Part shown: positions 34,661 through 41,311 of the stretch, piece after piece | Numbering within the stretch: the first letter of the stretch is position 1 | Layout of the letters: each line of letters starts with the position of its first letter | NCBI GenBank assembly: GCA_012517435.1 | Contig: JAAYUY010000011.1 | Coordinates: 1-41,311, forward strand | Reading direction: 5' to 3' | Origin: Sphingobacteriales bacterium | GTDB lineage: Bacteria; Bacteroidota; Bacteroidia; CAILMK01; JAAYUY01 | Length of the DNA stretch: 41,311 nucleotides | The notes under the pieces: generated by a model | What the model saw: the letters and a program-made list of their open reading frames with translations, nothing else | The model's database searches: none | Told to the model about the DNA's origin: nothing | Position numbers and translations under genes: made by a program

Positions 34661-36608
34661 TTAACGACAATTCCACCTGTACCTGTTTTTTCTCTCCTTC
34701 AATATATATTGCTCCGAAGTTACAGGCAGCCTGACAACTGCCGCAACCGGTACATTTCTCTGCAATGATGTAATGCGGGTTTTTTCTCGACCCGACAATG
34801 GCATTTACGGGGCATTTTTTGGTACAAGCCGTACATCCCGTACAAAGGGCATCATCGATCACATAGGTTCTTAATCCCTGACAAACGCCTGCCCTGCAAT
34901 GCCTTTCATAAATATGTTCTTCATATTCATCTCTGAACCATCGCAAGGTACTCAGCACAGGATTTGGTGCCGATTGTCCAAGCCCGCAAAGAGAAGTGTC
35001 TTTTATGACCATGGCCAGATTTTCAAGCTGAACAATCTTTTTAAAACGGGACAAGGCATTCCCGTCAAAAGGTTTTTTTGTTATTTCCTCCAGGGTTTCG
35101 AGCATGACTTTGGTACCTTCGCGGCATGGAATACATTTTCCGCAACTTTCACGCTGGATAAAATCCATGAAAAACTTTGCCACATCGACCATACAGGTAT
35201 CTTCATCCATGACTACCATACCACCTGATCCCATCATTGCACCAACAGACAGCAAGGATTCATAATCGATAGGAATATCAAGGTTCACCTCTGTAACACA
35301 ACCTCCTGAAGGACCGCCCATCTGAACAGCCTTGAATTTTCTTTCATTTTTAATTCCTCCGCCAATGTTAAAAATTATTTCCCTGATGGTCGTTCCCATC
35401 GGAATTTCGACCAGGCCTGTTCTTTTTATCTTTCCTGAGAGGGCAAAAACCTTTGTTCCCTTGCTGGTTTTTGTTCCCATGGAAGCAAAATAATCAGCCC
35501 CTTTATTGAAAATAGAAGGGACATTGGCAAGTGTCTCTACATTATTTATAACTGTCGGTTTACCAAAAAGCCCCTGAGTAGTTGGATAAGGAGGCCTTGG
35601 GCGGGGCATTCCTCTTTTTCCTTCAATGCTATGAATCAATGCGGTTTCTTCTCCGCAGACGAAAGCACCTGCCCCTTTTTTGATGATAATTTCCAGATCC
35701 TGTCCTGTTCCGAAAATATTTTTCCCAATCAGTCCGTATTCTTTGGCGTCAGCAATTGCCTTAATCAGCCTTTCAATGGCAAGGGGGTATTCAGCACGTA
35801 TGTAAACATAAGCTTTGGTGGCCCCGATGGCGTAAGCTGCAATGCACATTCCTTCAAGAAGCTTGTGCGGATCGCCTTCGATGACTGCCCTGTCCATAAA
35901 AGCACCGGGATCACCTTCATCTGCATTGCAAATCAGGTATTTCTGATCAGCTGGGCTGGCAAGTCCAAGTTTCCACTTCGTTCCGGTACTGAAGCCTCCC
36001 CCTCCTCTTCCCCTGAGTCCGCTTTTCAATACTTCATCACATACATCTTCCCTCGATTTACCTTTAATAACCTGAAGATAAGCCTGATAGCCTCCTCTTG
36101 CGATGTATTCTTCAATACTCACAGGGTCAGATATTCCGCAATTTTCAAGAACCAGCCTTTTTTGCAACCTGAAAAAAGGATGTTCGCTGATGAAAGGAAC
36201 ATTTTCCCATGCTTCCCCTTCATCGTCAAACTGTCCGATAATCTTCAGCACAGGGAGTCTGCCATTCATAACGGCCTGAAGAAGTTCAGTTACTTTATCC
36301 TGAGTAACCTGCTCAAAACTTATCCGCTTTTTGCCCGGTAGCTTCACATCGACAATAGGTTCACTGGAACACAGACCTATGCATCCCACTCTGACTACAT
36401 CAGCTTTTATCTCATTGGATTTCAAATAGTTTTCAATCGCCTCCATAGTCTTTCCTGCACCAGCACCCAGGCCACAGGTACCGGCTCCGACAAAAATGAC
36501 CGGACGGTCCACCAGTTCTTTCCGCAGATATGCACAAATTTTATCAGGCGAACTGTCCGGCTCTTTGTACTTATTCTTAGCTAATACTTTTTCTTTCAGG
36601 ATTTCCAT
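34653..36608 (-). CDS. hydB: HydB, NuoF-like FMN/NAD(H) subunit of the trimeric hydrogenase
   Basis: 651 aa. The N-terminal thioredoxin-like [2Fe-2S] domain carries Cys45, Cys76 and Cys80. The NuoF core has the NADH/FMN glycine motif GRGGGGFSTG (200-209), the segment NADEGDPGAFMDR, and the N3-type [4Fe-4S] cluster Cys489/492/495/541. The C-terminal ferredoxin domain has Cys589/592/595/599 and Cys619/622/625/629, plus an additional Cys571/Cys576 pair seen in bifurcating HydB/NfnB-type subunits. It takes electrons to or from NAD(H) and is the proposed bifurcation subunit together with HydA and HydC. It starts nine bases after hydC stops. Confidence 0.95.
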   Translation of the reverse strand: MEILKEKVLAKNKYKEPDSSPDKICAYLRKELVDRPVIFVGAGTCGLGAGAGKTMEAIENYLKSNEIKADVVRVGCIGLCSSEPIVDVKLPGKKRISFEQVTQDKVTELLQAVMNGRLPVLKIIGQFDDEGEAWENVPFISEHPFFRLQKRLVLENCGISDPVSIEEYIARGGYQAYLQVIKGKSREDVCDEVLKSGLRGRGGGGFSTGTKWKLGLASPADQKYLICNADEGDPGAFMDRAVIEGDPHKLLEGMCIAAYAIGATKAYVYIRAEYPLAIERLIKAIADAKEYGLIGKNIFGTGQDLEIIIKKGAGAFVCGEETALIHSIEGKRGMPRPRPPYPTTQGLFGKPTVINNVETLANVPSIFNKGADYFASMGTKTSKGTKVFALSGKIKRTGLVEIPMGTTIREIIFNIGGGIKNERKFKAVQMGGPSGGCVTEVNLDIPIDYESLLSVGAMMGSGGMVVMDEDTCMVDVAKFFMDFIQRESCGKCIPCREGTKVMLETLEEITKKPFDGNALSRFKKIVQLENLAMVIKDTSLCGLGQSAPNPVLSTLRWFRDEYEEHIYERHCRAGVCQGLRTYVIDDALCTGCTACTKKCPVNAIVGSRKNPHYIIAEKCTGCGSCQAACNFGAIYIEGEKKQVQVELSLNE

Positions 36609-36617
36609 AACTTTTCA

Positions 36618-37115
36618 TTAAACATTTTCAACCAAAGCTCCCTGTTCTTTCAATTCTCTTGATTTATAATCATCGATAATCTGTTTTAAACCGGAGGCAG
36701 TCACTTTTGCGTAAAATTCTCCGTTAATGGTGATGACCGGAGCCAATCCGCAGGCACCTATACACGCTACCACCTCAATACTAAACAAACCATCCGAAGT
36801 CGTTCGCCCGGCTTTAGTCTTCAACAGTTTTTCAAGCTCTTCCAGGACGGTTGCAGAGCCCAGTACGTGACAAGCCGTTCCGCGGCATACCTGAATATGG
36901 TATTTACCGGGTTTTTCAAATCTGAACTGGTTGTAAAAAGTAGCAACACCAAATATTTTACTTGTGGGGAGGTTTAAAACCTTTCCGACCTCAGTAATGG
37001 CGCTTTCAGAAATATATCCTTCCGATTCCTGAATGTCCTGAAGAAGAGGTATCAGGCTATCGCGTCCCTTCCCTTTGTATTTGTTCAGTATTTCTGCTAA
37101 ATCTGACTTCTTCAT
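36618..37115 (-). CDS. hydC: HydC, NuoE-like [2Fe-2S] subunit of the trimeric hydrogenase
   Basis: 165 aa, the usual length for NuoE/HydC. An N-terminal helical bundle (LIPLLQDIQESEGYISESAI) is followed by a thioredoxin fold with the [2Fe-2S] ligands Cys77, Cys82, Cys118 and Cys122 (CRGTACHVLGS and CIGACGLAP). It works beside HydB in electron transfer. It lies 33 bases after the receiver gene at 37149. Confidence 0.95.
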   Translation of the reverse strand: MKKSDLAEILNKYKGKGRDSLIPLLQDIQESEGYISESAITEVGKVLNLPTSKIFGVATFYNQFRFEKPGKYHIQVCRGTACHVLGSATVLEELEKLLKTKAGRTTSDGLFSIEVVACIGACGLAPVITINGEFYAKVTASGLKQIIDDYKSRELKEQGALVENV

Positions 37116-37148
37116 GATGTTGTTGGTTAATGTTTCATGATTATTTTA

Positions 37149-37691
37149 CTAAGCTTTTTCGGCTAAGGTTTCGTTCAGCAGCCTTTTCACTTCAGGGAGT
37201 ATTCTCTTTGAATCAACAGGCTTTGCTAAAAATCCGTCAACCGGCAGCCAGACAGATTTTCCATCTTCCGATTTGTAATCAATACCGGCTTTTCCACTTA
37301 CCACATCTTTAATCAGGAGCACATCCATTTCCTTGAAATCGGGATCTTTTCTGAATTCACGGGCTATGGCCTGAACATCCGGCTTGGTAGTAACCAAAAC
37401 TTCAATGGAAGTCAGCATGATAACAGGCATATTCCTGAACTCAGGGCTGCTTTTAAGTTTTTTAGCCATTTCAAAGCCTTCATACTGGGTCGTCATCATC
37501 ACATCGAGAATAGCCAGATCAGGTTTAATCTGTAAAGCTTTTTCATAACCGTCTTTTTGGTTGGAAGCATAACTGACCGAATAACCTTCATGAGTCAGAA
37601 TGGTTTCAAGTACGTTAATGACATCAATGTCGTCATCAACCAGAAGAATTTTCTTTGTTTCCATTTTTTTAAATTTTAAATTGTCCGACAT
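37149..37691 (-). CDS. Stand-alone receiver protein with enlarged beta4-alpha4 region, first gene of the hydCBA operon
   Basis: 180 aa; Met10 (37664) is an equally plausible start because the receiver core begins with KKILLVDDD. Acidic residues 19-21, phospho-acceptor Asp63 (DLAILDVMM) and Lys157 (GFLAKPVD) are present. Between Thr94 and Lys157 there are 63 residues, against about 20 in an ordinary receiver, forming a charged insertion (about 98-148). There is no output domain. It is the first gene after promoter P2, directly before hydC, and is related in style to the receiver at the other end of the same operon, suggesting that both take part in phosphotransfer with the sensor kinase at 30877-32883. 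Confidence 0.85.
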   Translation of the reverse strand: MSDNLKFKKMETKKILLVDDDIDVINVLETILTHEGYSVSYASNQKDGYEKALQIKPDLAILDVMMTTQYEGFEMAKKLKSSPEFRNMPVIMLTSIEVLVTTKPDVQAIAREFRKDPDFKEMDVLLIKDVVSGKAGIDYKSEDGKSVWLPVDGFLAKPVDSKRILPEVKRLLNETLAEKA

Positions 37692-37709
37692 TTTTTTTCA
37701 ATTACGGTA

Positions 37710-37744
37710 CAAAGATGATGATATCGCTTACGCTCCCAAAAGAG
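37710..37744 (-). promoter_or_regulatory. Promoter P2 (receiver/hydCBA/sensor kinase operon)
   Basis: On the minus strand: CTCTTTT (37744-37738), exactly 20 bases, then CATCTTTG (37717-37710), one mismatch from TAnnTTTG. The same heptamer and spacing occur at P1; sequence between the elements is not conserved, so this is not a recent duplication. Confidence 0.6.
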
Positions 37745-37770
37745 ATAAAAGCACCTTGCAGACATACGTG

Positions 37771-37784
37771 AAAACACCTGAAAA
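37771..37784. promoter_or_regulatory. Proximal regulator site of P2
   Basis: AAAACACCTGAAAA; on the minus strand it contains CAGGTGTTTT. Its centre is 64 bases upstream of the P2 -7 centre, exactly as the site at 30091-30104 is to P1. Confidence 0.55.
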
Positions 37785-37908
37785 CAGTATTAACACACTG
37801 ATAATGTTGCACTTAGATCAGAAAGGAATACAAGAGAACTTAATCTTAAAAAGCTGAATTTCAGGCAGATAAAATTCAATTCATTTTTTCATCAGCCTTG
37901 TAAAATTT

Positions 37909-37926
37909 TTAAAACGGGTGTTTTTA
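37909..37926. promoter_or_regulatory. Distal regulator site of P2
   Basis: TTAAAACG-GG-TGTTTTTA, a near-palindrome 204 bases upstream of the P2 -7 element. With its left flank (AATTTTTAAAAC) it repeats the P1 distal site. The distance differs from P1 by exactly 10 bases, about one helical turn. Confidence 0.55.
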
Positions 37927-37982
37927 CTGAAGAGAAAATCAAGTAGCAGCCGGAATTAAGGTAAATTTCAGGCTAAGAATTT

Positions 37983-39287
37983 TTATATTTTAATCTTGCT
38001 TTTCCATACCGGTATGCCCATTTTCAGCCTTAATTGTTCCATATCGGAATCAGGTGAATAAGGTATTATGCAATTTGTCAAACTGTCAAGTGTCGCGGCA
38101 ATTTCATACAGGTATTCCTGATATTGGTCATTTGAAACGAGGTCGTCAAAATAAAGGTCAGCGTAAAAACCGGCCAGATCGAGGAGGTAAGGAATGGCAC
38201 GGGGATCATTCAGACGGGCAAGTGACTGCAGAGCCTTGATTCTCAGATTGATATTCCGGTGAAGGTTCAGCAGGCAGAGCGAAAAGACCAGTTTATTTCT
38301 TTCAAGACTATCGGCATATTCCTCGGTGAATTTTTCCACAACCCTGCCATTGTTAAAAAAGTACCTGTCCCCTTCCTGAATTTCCCACAACCTGATATAT
38401 TCCAGATCGGGCTGACAGACAGGAATAGCAGAGGGGAAACTCACCGTATCATAATTGGCTTCCCAGATTATTCCCGACCGTATAGCAGCAAGCTTTTGCA
38501 GTTCATAGTCTTTACCATCTCCGAAACTTTTTAGGTCAACCCATTCAGCATCCTCAAAATGAAGGAAACAAAAGAGATAATAAATATAGCCGAACTGATA
38601 AGTCAGGTATTTTACCTGCTCACCGCTTTGTGTCAAAAAACAAACATACATCGTTCCCCATGTTGGCAGGCTTAAATTTATCTCACCTATCGGTAAAACG
38701 TATCTGACATTACGGTGATTTTCCGGATGAAAGCTGGGGTTTTGGTCGTTGGCATCCAGAATCCTCTTGACTCTATTCCATTTTTCACGGTAAACCAACC
38801 TGCAAAAACGGCAATTTTTATCACAATCCACTGTTTTTCTGTAAAAATCTATTTTAATTTTTTCATCATCAGCCAATTGAAGAGCCTTCAGGTGGTTTTC
38901 AGGAGTTAACGGAACATACCAATCAAGGCTGAGTTCTCCCTGATAAGCCTGAGTCAGTTCCGTATTCAGCATAAAAATTTTTTCCCCGCTGCTGATGCCG
39001 GACAAAAAGCTTTCAATTTCATTCTCTTTAAATAAAAGTTCATTGAAGGTCAGATAAAAAATCTGGTCGGGCAGGGACAAAAATGTATTTTGTTTATAGA
39101 TAGTATCTATCTTTACCGAAACTGCATACATCAAAGTCCCCAAATCATCATAGAAACCACCTGAAACACCTGTAATTTTACCTGCAAAAACATTGTCTGT
39201 TTTGTGAAAAACTGAATCATTAATGGGTTTTGCGTGTATGAAATATGGCAGGAATACCATAAATAACTGTATAAAACTCTTCATCAT
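37983..39287 (-). CDS. Secreted protein of unknown function with HEAT-like C-terminal repeat
   Basis: 434 aa from the ATG at 39287, where a good signal peptide begins (MMKSFIQLFMVFLPYFIHAKP). The frame is open 45 codons further upstream, but that would bury the signal, so I reject it. The middle contains a short cysteine cluster CDKNCRFC. Near the C-terminus LRIKALQSLARLNDPRAIPYLLDLAG looks like one or two HEAT/PBS-lyase-type helical repeats. There is no catalytic motif that I recognise. It lies upstream of, and in the same direction as, the hydCBA operon but is separated from it by 291 bases containing P2, so it is probably a separate unit. Confidence 0.65.
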   Translation of the reverse strand: MMKSFIQLFMVFLPYFIHAKPINDSVFHKTDNVFAGKITGVSGGFYDDLGTLMYAVSVKIDTIYKQNTFLSLPDQIFYLTFNELLFKENEIESFLSGISSGEKIFMLNTELTQAYQGELSLDWYVPLTPENHLKALQLADDEKIKIDFYRKTVDCDKNCRFCRLVYREKWNRVKRILDANDQNPSFHPENHRNVRYVLPIGEINLSLPTWGTMYVCFLTQSGEQVKYLTYQFGYIYYLFCFLHFEDAEWVDLKSFGDGKDYELQKLAAIRSGIIWEANYDTVSFPSAIPVCQPDLEYIRLWEIQEGDRYFFNNGRVVEKFTEEYADSLERNKLVFSLCLLNLHRNINLRIKALQSLARLNDPRAIPYLLDLAGFYADLYFDDLVSNDQYQEYLYEIAATLDSLTNCIIPYSPDSDMEQLRLKMGIPVWKSKIKI

Positions 39288-39452
39288 TATTGATTTATCG
39301 GTTAAAAACCCTTGCAAACCTAAGCTTTTGACTAAGATGAGCATGGAAAGTTTTTCCATAAAATATAGACGTACTTTCCTTCCAGCAGCATCTGTACGAT
39401 TTTTACTTACCTTGTTATGCAATGAGGAATTAATTTCGTTCTCTGCAAGGAC

Positions 39453-39489
39453 CGGGCGAATTTTTTCCTGATGCTCATGAATTTGCCCG
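39453..39489. other. 10-bp imperfect inverted repeat downstream of the AbiE-like pair
   Basis: CGGGCGAATT (39453-39462) and AATTTGCCCG (39480-39489) pair with one mismatch around a 17-base loop. It lies between the end of the toxin gene and the start of the next minus-strand gene and may act as a transcription end for the toxin-antitoxin unit, although no clear U-run follows on the minus strand. A second small hairpin, ATGGAAA-GTT-TTTCCAT, is at 39343-39359. Confidence 0.3.
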
Positions 39490-39553
39490 TAGGTTTATCT
39501 GGAAAATTTGATTTCTTTATTAAAAGCACACCAGATTAATCGGGGGCAAGCTA

Positions 39554-40501
39554 TTAACCATTAATTCTGCATAGCAGGTGCTCAAAACTTTTGGCAACTT
39601 CTTTTTCATCAGGTATAGGTCTGTATGCCAATAATGAAAGTTCCATTTGATATTTTGCTTTGACTTGTTCCCATAATTTTGAAAAATCTTTAACCAAGGG
39701 TGATTCAGTAATCATTTTACTTTGCCAACCTGCCGGCTCTTCAAAGATTTCCCTATCGTGGTTCAATATGGTATTAAATTGATTTATAAAAGCATCGGAT
39801 TCAACAAACTCAATACATTCAACATTTTTCATCAAATAATGCAGGTCATAAAAGTGCCTTATTTTTTCTGAGATACTTTCAACAGTGTTTTCCTTAAATG
39901 AAAATCGAATTAAAGATACGACCTTTTCCAATAGTGTTCTTTCCTTACTCAACACATTTACTTCAAATGGATGAAGATTATATTGCTCTATGTATTTTTC
40001 ATTCCCTGTTTGTGTTAAAAAGTCAGACACCAAACTTTTAATGGTCAGCTTATTAAAGGGAAAAGGATTTGAAAAGGAGTTTATTTCAACAATAAGTTTA
40101 TTATTTGTATTGTTCTTTTCGGTTGTAACATATTCAAAAACAGATTTTCTGAACCGTGAACCTTTACTCGTTACTCCATCCATTTTCAGTTCTTTCAAAT
40201 CAGAAGTGATTTCTTTTTCAACTGTGCGTATTAATGTTTTAATCTCATTACCTGATTTCCCCTTATTGTTTATAATAGCAATATCTACATCCTCGGAAAA
40301 ACGCTCTATCAGATTGTATCCTTTTGAAAGTGAAGTCCCACCTTTAAAAACGGCTTCATTCACATATTTACTTTTTGCCAAACGGTTCAATATCAAAGTT
40401 ATCCAGTAATCTTTTTCCACAAATTCCAACTTTATTTCCATGTGCTGTGATACAGCCCTTAATGTGTCGGAAAACAATTTCAGATTGTGATGCAAATTCA
40501 T
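39554..40501 (-). CDS. AbiEii/AbiGii-family nucleotidyltransferase toxin
   Basis: 315 aa from the ATG at 40501, chosen because it gives a four-base ATGA overlap with the antitoxin stop; an ATG at 40513 is also in frame. Nucleotidyltransferase motifs are present: KGGTSLSKGY (53-62), with the GG-T/S pocket, and the metal-binding DVD (71-73) in RFSEDVDIAI. The later segment KIRHFYDLHYL is also typical of AbiEii proteins. Related toxins transfer nucleotides, in some cases to tRNA acceptor ends, and cause growth arrest or abortive infection. With the upstream gene it forms a type IV toxin-antitoxin pair. Confidence 0.9.
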   Translation of the reverse strand: MNLHHNLKLFSDTLRAVSQHMEIKLEFVEKDYWITLILNRLAKSKYVNEAVFKGGTSLSKGYNLIERFSEDVDIAIINNKGKSGNEIKTLIRTVEKEITSDLKELKMDGVTSKGSRFRKSVFEYVTTEKNNTNNKLIVEINSFSNPFPFNKLTIKSLVSDFLTQTGNEKYIEQYNLHPFEVNVLSKERTLLEKVVSLIRFSFKENTVESISEKIRHFYDLHYLMKNVECIEFVESDAFINQFNTILNHDREIFEEPAGWQSKMITESPLVKDFSKLWEQVKAKYQMELSLLAYRPIPDEKEVAKSFEHLLCRING

Positions 40502-41223
40502 ACAATATTCCATTTTCCGGTGTTTGTCAGTACCTGTGCTGCACCGGCCAGTTTATACTTTGTAATCGGGTTCAGGGATTTAAATAGTAATTCTGCTGCT
40601 TTGTCCTTTTGTATTTGTTCCAAAATAGCCCCCAGTAAAGCTCTTGTAGCAGGAGGATATTTTAACGCCAGACGAACCAGCGTATTGATTTCTCTATCCG
40701 TAAACTTCCTGATGATAGCAATCAGCCTTTTTATAGATGCTTCAATACTTGCATCCGGTATTTTTTTGATGTAGCGAATGGCATCCAATATCTGGAAGAA
40801 AGGTATGTTTTTTTTGGAAATGATGTTTTTTTGTTTGATAAAAGAAATGGTGTAATGTTCCCTTTTAAATGCAGGTCGAATCTGATTTTTACCTATTTGT
40901 ATCGTATTGCTCACTTGTGTTGTTAAGCCTAAGCGGTTATAAATGCTATAGCCAGTGAGATAGCCGGTTATTTTCCCGTTTTCATCCAATAAATCTTTAA
41001 CTATTTGTTCCTGAGGAGGTTGAAGGGCACCAAAAGGTGTATTTTCGGGTTTGTAATATTTTCCTTTGGATAGTTTGGCAATTTTACCCGCAGCTACCAT
41101 GCGGTTTAAAGCTTTTATCACCGCTTCTTTCTGATTCACATCCGTAACAAAATCGGCATAGGTAAACACATATCCCCTGGGCAGTCGATCTATAGTAAAT
41201 GATATATATTCAGCTATTTTCAT
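40498..41223 (-). CDS. AbiEi/DUF6088-type antitoxin with winged-helix N-terminus
   Basis: 241 aa from the ATG at 41223. The frame extends upstream to a TTG at 41271, but that would run through the promoter and operator. The N-terminus (AEYISFTIDRLPRGYVFTYADF ... IKALNRMVAAGKIAKLSKGKYY) is the winged-helix-like domain found in AbiEi and DUF6088 proteins, followed by an alpha/beta domain (TGYSIYNRLGLTTQVSNTIQIG). Known AbiEi proteins neutralise the toxin without binding it stably and repress their own promoter at inverted repeats. An inverted repeat over the promoter here (41254-41283) fits this. Confidence 0.85.
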   Translation of the reverse strand: MKIAEYISFTIDRLPRGYVFTYADFVTDVNQKEAVIKALNRMVAAGKIAKLSKGKYYKPENTPFGALQPPQEQIVKDLLDENGKITGYLTGYSIYNRLGLTTQVSNTIQIGKNQIRPAFKREHYTISFIKQKNIISKKNIPFFQILDAIRYIKKIPDASIEASIKRLIAIIRKFTDREINTLVRLALKYPPATRALLGAILEQIQKDKAAELLFKSLNPITKYKLAGAAQVLTNTGKWNIV

Positions 41224-41239
41224 TCTGTATATTTTTGTG

Positions 41240-41272
41240 CAAAAATAATTAATTGTCCAGTATATTAGCAAA
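41240..41272 (-). promoter_or_regulatory. Promoter of the AbiE-like pair
   Basis: On the minus strand: TTTG (41272-41269), a 21-base spacer, then TATTTTTG (41247-41240), a full match to the Bacteroidota consensus, with a leader of about 13 bases before the ATG at 41223. Confidence 0.6.
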
Positions 41273-41283
41273 AAAACTGGACA
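41254..41283. promoter_or_regulatory. Candidate operator of the AbiE-like pair
   Basis: TGTCCAGT (41254-41261) and ACTGGACA (41276-41283) are perfect 8-bp inverted arms around 14 bases. One arm lies between the -33 and -7 elements and the other just upstream of -33, so bound protein would cover the promoter, as expected for antitoxin autorepression. Confidence 0.55.
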
Positions 41284-41311
41284 TTTTCATAATCATGGAT
41301 AAATGGTTAAG

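Noticed and set aside
39163-39176. A fifth copy of the hydrogenase regulator site (GAAACACCTGTAAT)
   Set aside because: It is inside a coding region, only a partial match, and not placed upstream of a recognisable promoter.
39288-39422. 45-codon N-terminal extension of the secreted protein
   Set aside because: A good signal peptide begins at the ATG at 39287; the extension would precede it and looks non-coding.
41224-41271. TTG start giving a 257-aa antitoxin
   Set aside because: It would translate through the promoter and operator; the ATG at 41223 is well placed.

Overview
The window comes from a low-GC member of the Bacteroidota, most likely an anaerobic, fermentative Bacteroidales/Marinilabiliales-type bacterium. 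The evidence is: promoters of the TTTG / TAnnTTTG type, almost no Shine-Dalgarno sequences, two secreted proteins with type IX secretion (T9SS) C-terminal sorting tails, a TonB receptor with a carboxypeptidase-regulatory-like N-terminus, PD40/TPR periplasmic proteins, and a complete trimeric [FeFe]-hydrogenase locus. Identifications rest on motifs read by eye; no database search was run.

Layout. 1-4345 (minus): a three-gene envelope operon (Ste24-type M48 protease, large lipoprotein, partial outer-membrane protein). 4346-4609: a divergent intergenic region with two perfect inverted DnaA boxes. 4610-11986 (plus): a TPR-PD40-SPOR-like protein, tRNA-Leu(CAA), RecQ, an exported protein of unknown function, an OmpH/Skp-like chaperone and a T9SS-sorted protein. 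12018-14393 (minus): an orphan TonB-dependent receptor. 14757-22418 (plus): a TetR-controlled YbhGFSR-type efflux operon (TetR, TolC-like protein, HlyD-like lipoprotein, two ABC ATPases, two ABC-2 permeases). Between the two ATPase genes sits a RAYT-like HUH transposase gene surrounded by eight palindromes of two alternating kinds. 22438-25854 (minus): a PNGase F-like secreted protein with a LamG domain.

25903-37982 (minus) is the hydrogenase island. Operon 1, read right to left, is receiver protein, HydC, HydB, HydA, a sensor protein (ferredoxin + degenerate H-cluster domain + histidine kinase), receiver protein. Operon 2 is receiver-histidine kinase, HydG, HydF. HydABC would couple H2 to NAD(H) and ferredoxin; HydG and HydF build the H-cluster; hydE is not in the window. 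The two operons have a matching promoter design (same -33 heptamer, same N20 spacing, same motif 64 bp upstream, and a second copy about 200 bp upstream displaced by exactly 10 bp), so they probably form one regulon. None of the encoded receivers has a DNA-binding domain, so the regulator that binds these sites is unknown.

37983-39287 (minus) is a secreted protein of unknown function. 39554-41223 (minus) is an AbiE-like type IV toxin-antitoxin pair with its own promoter and a candidate operator.

Most notable: the two-operon hydrogenase regulon with its H-cluster-like sensor kinase, the RAYT/palindrome element inside the efflux operon (one palindrome supplies the last codons of an ATPase gene), and the inverted DnaA-box pair.
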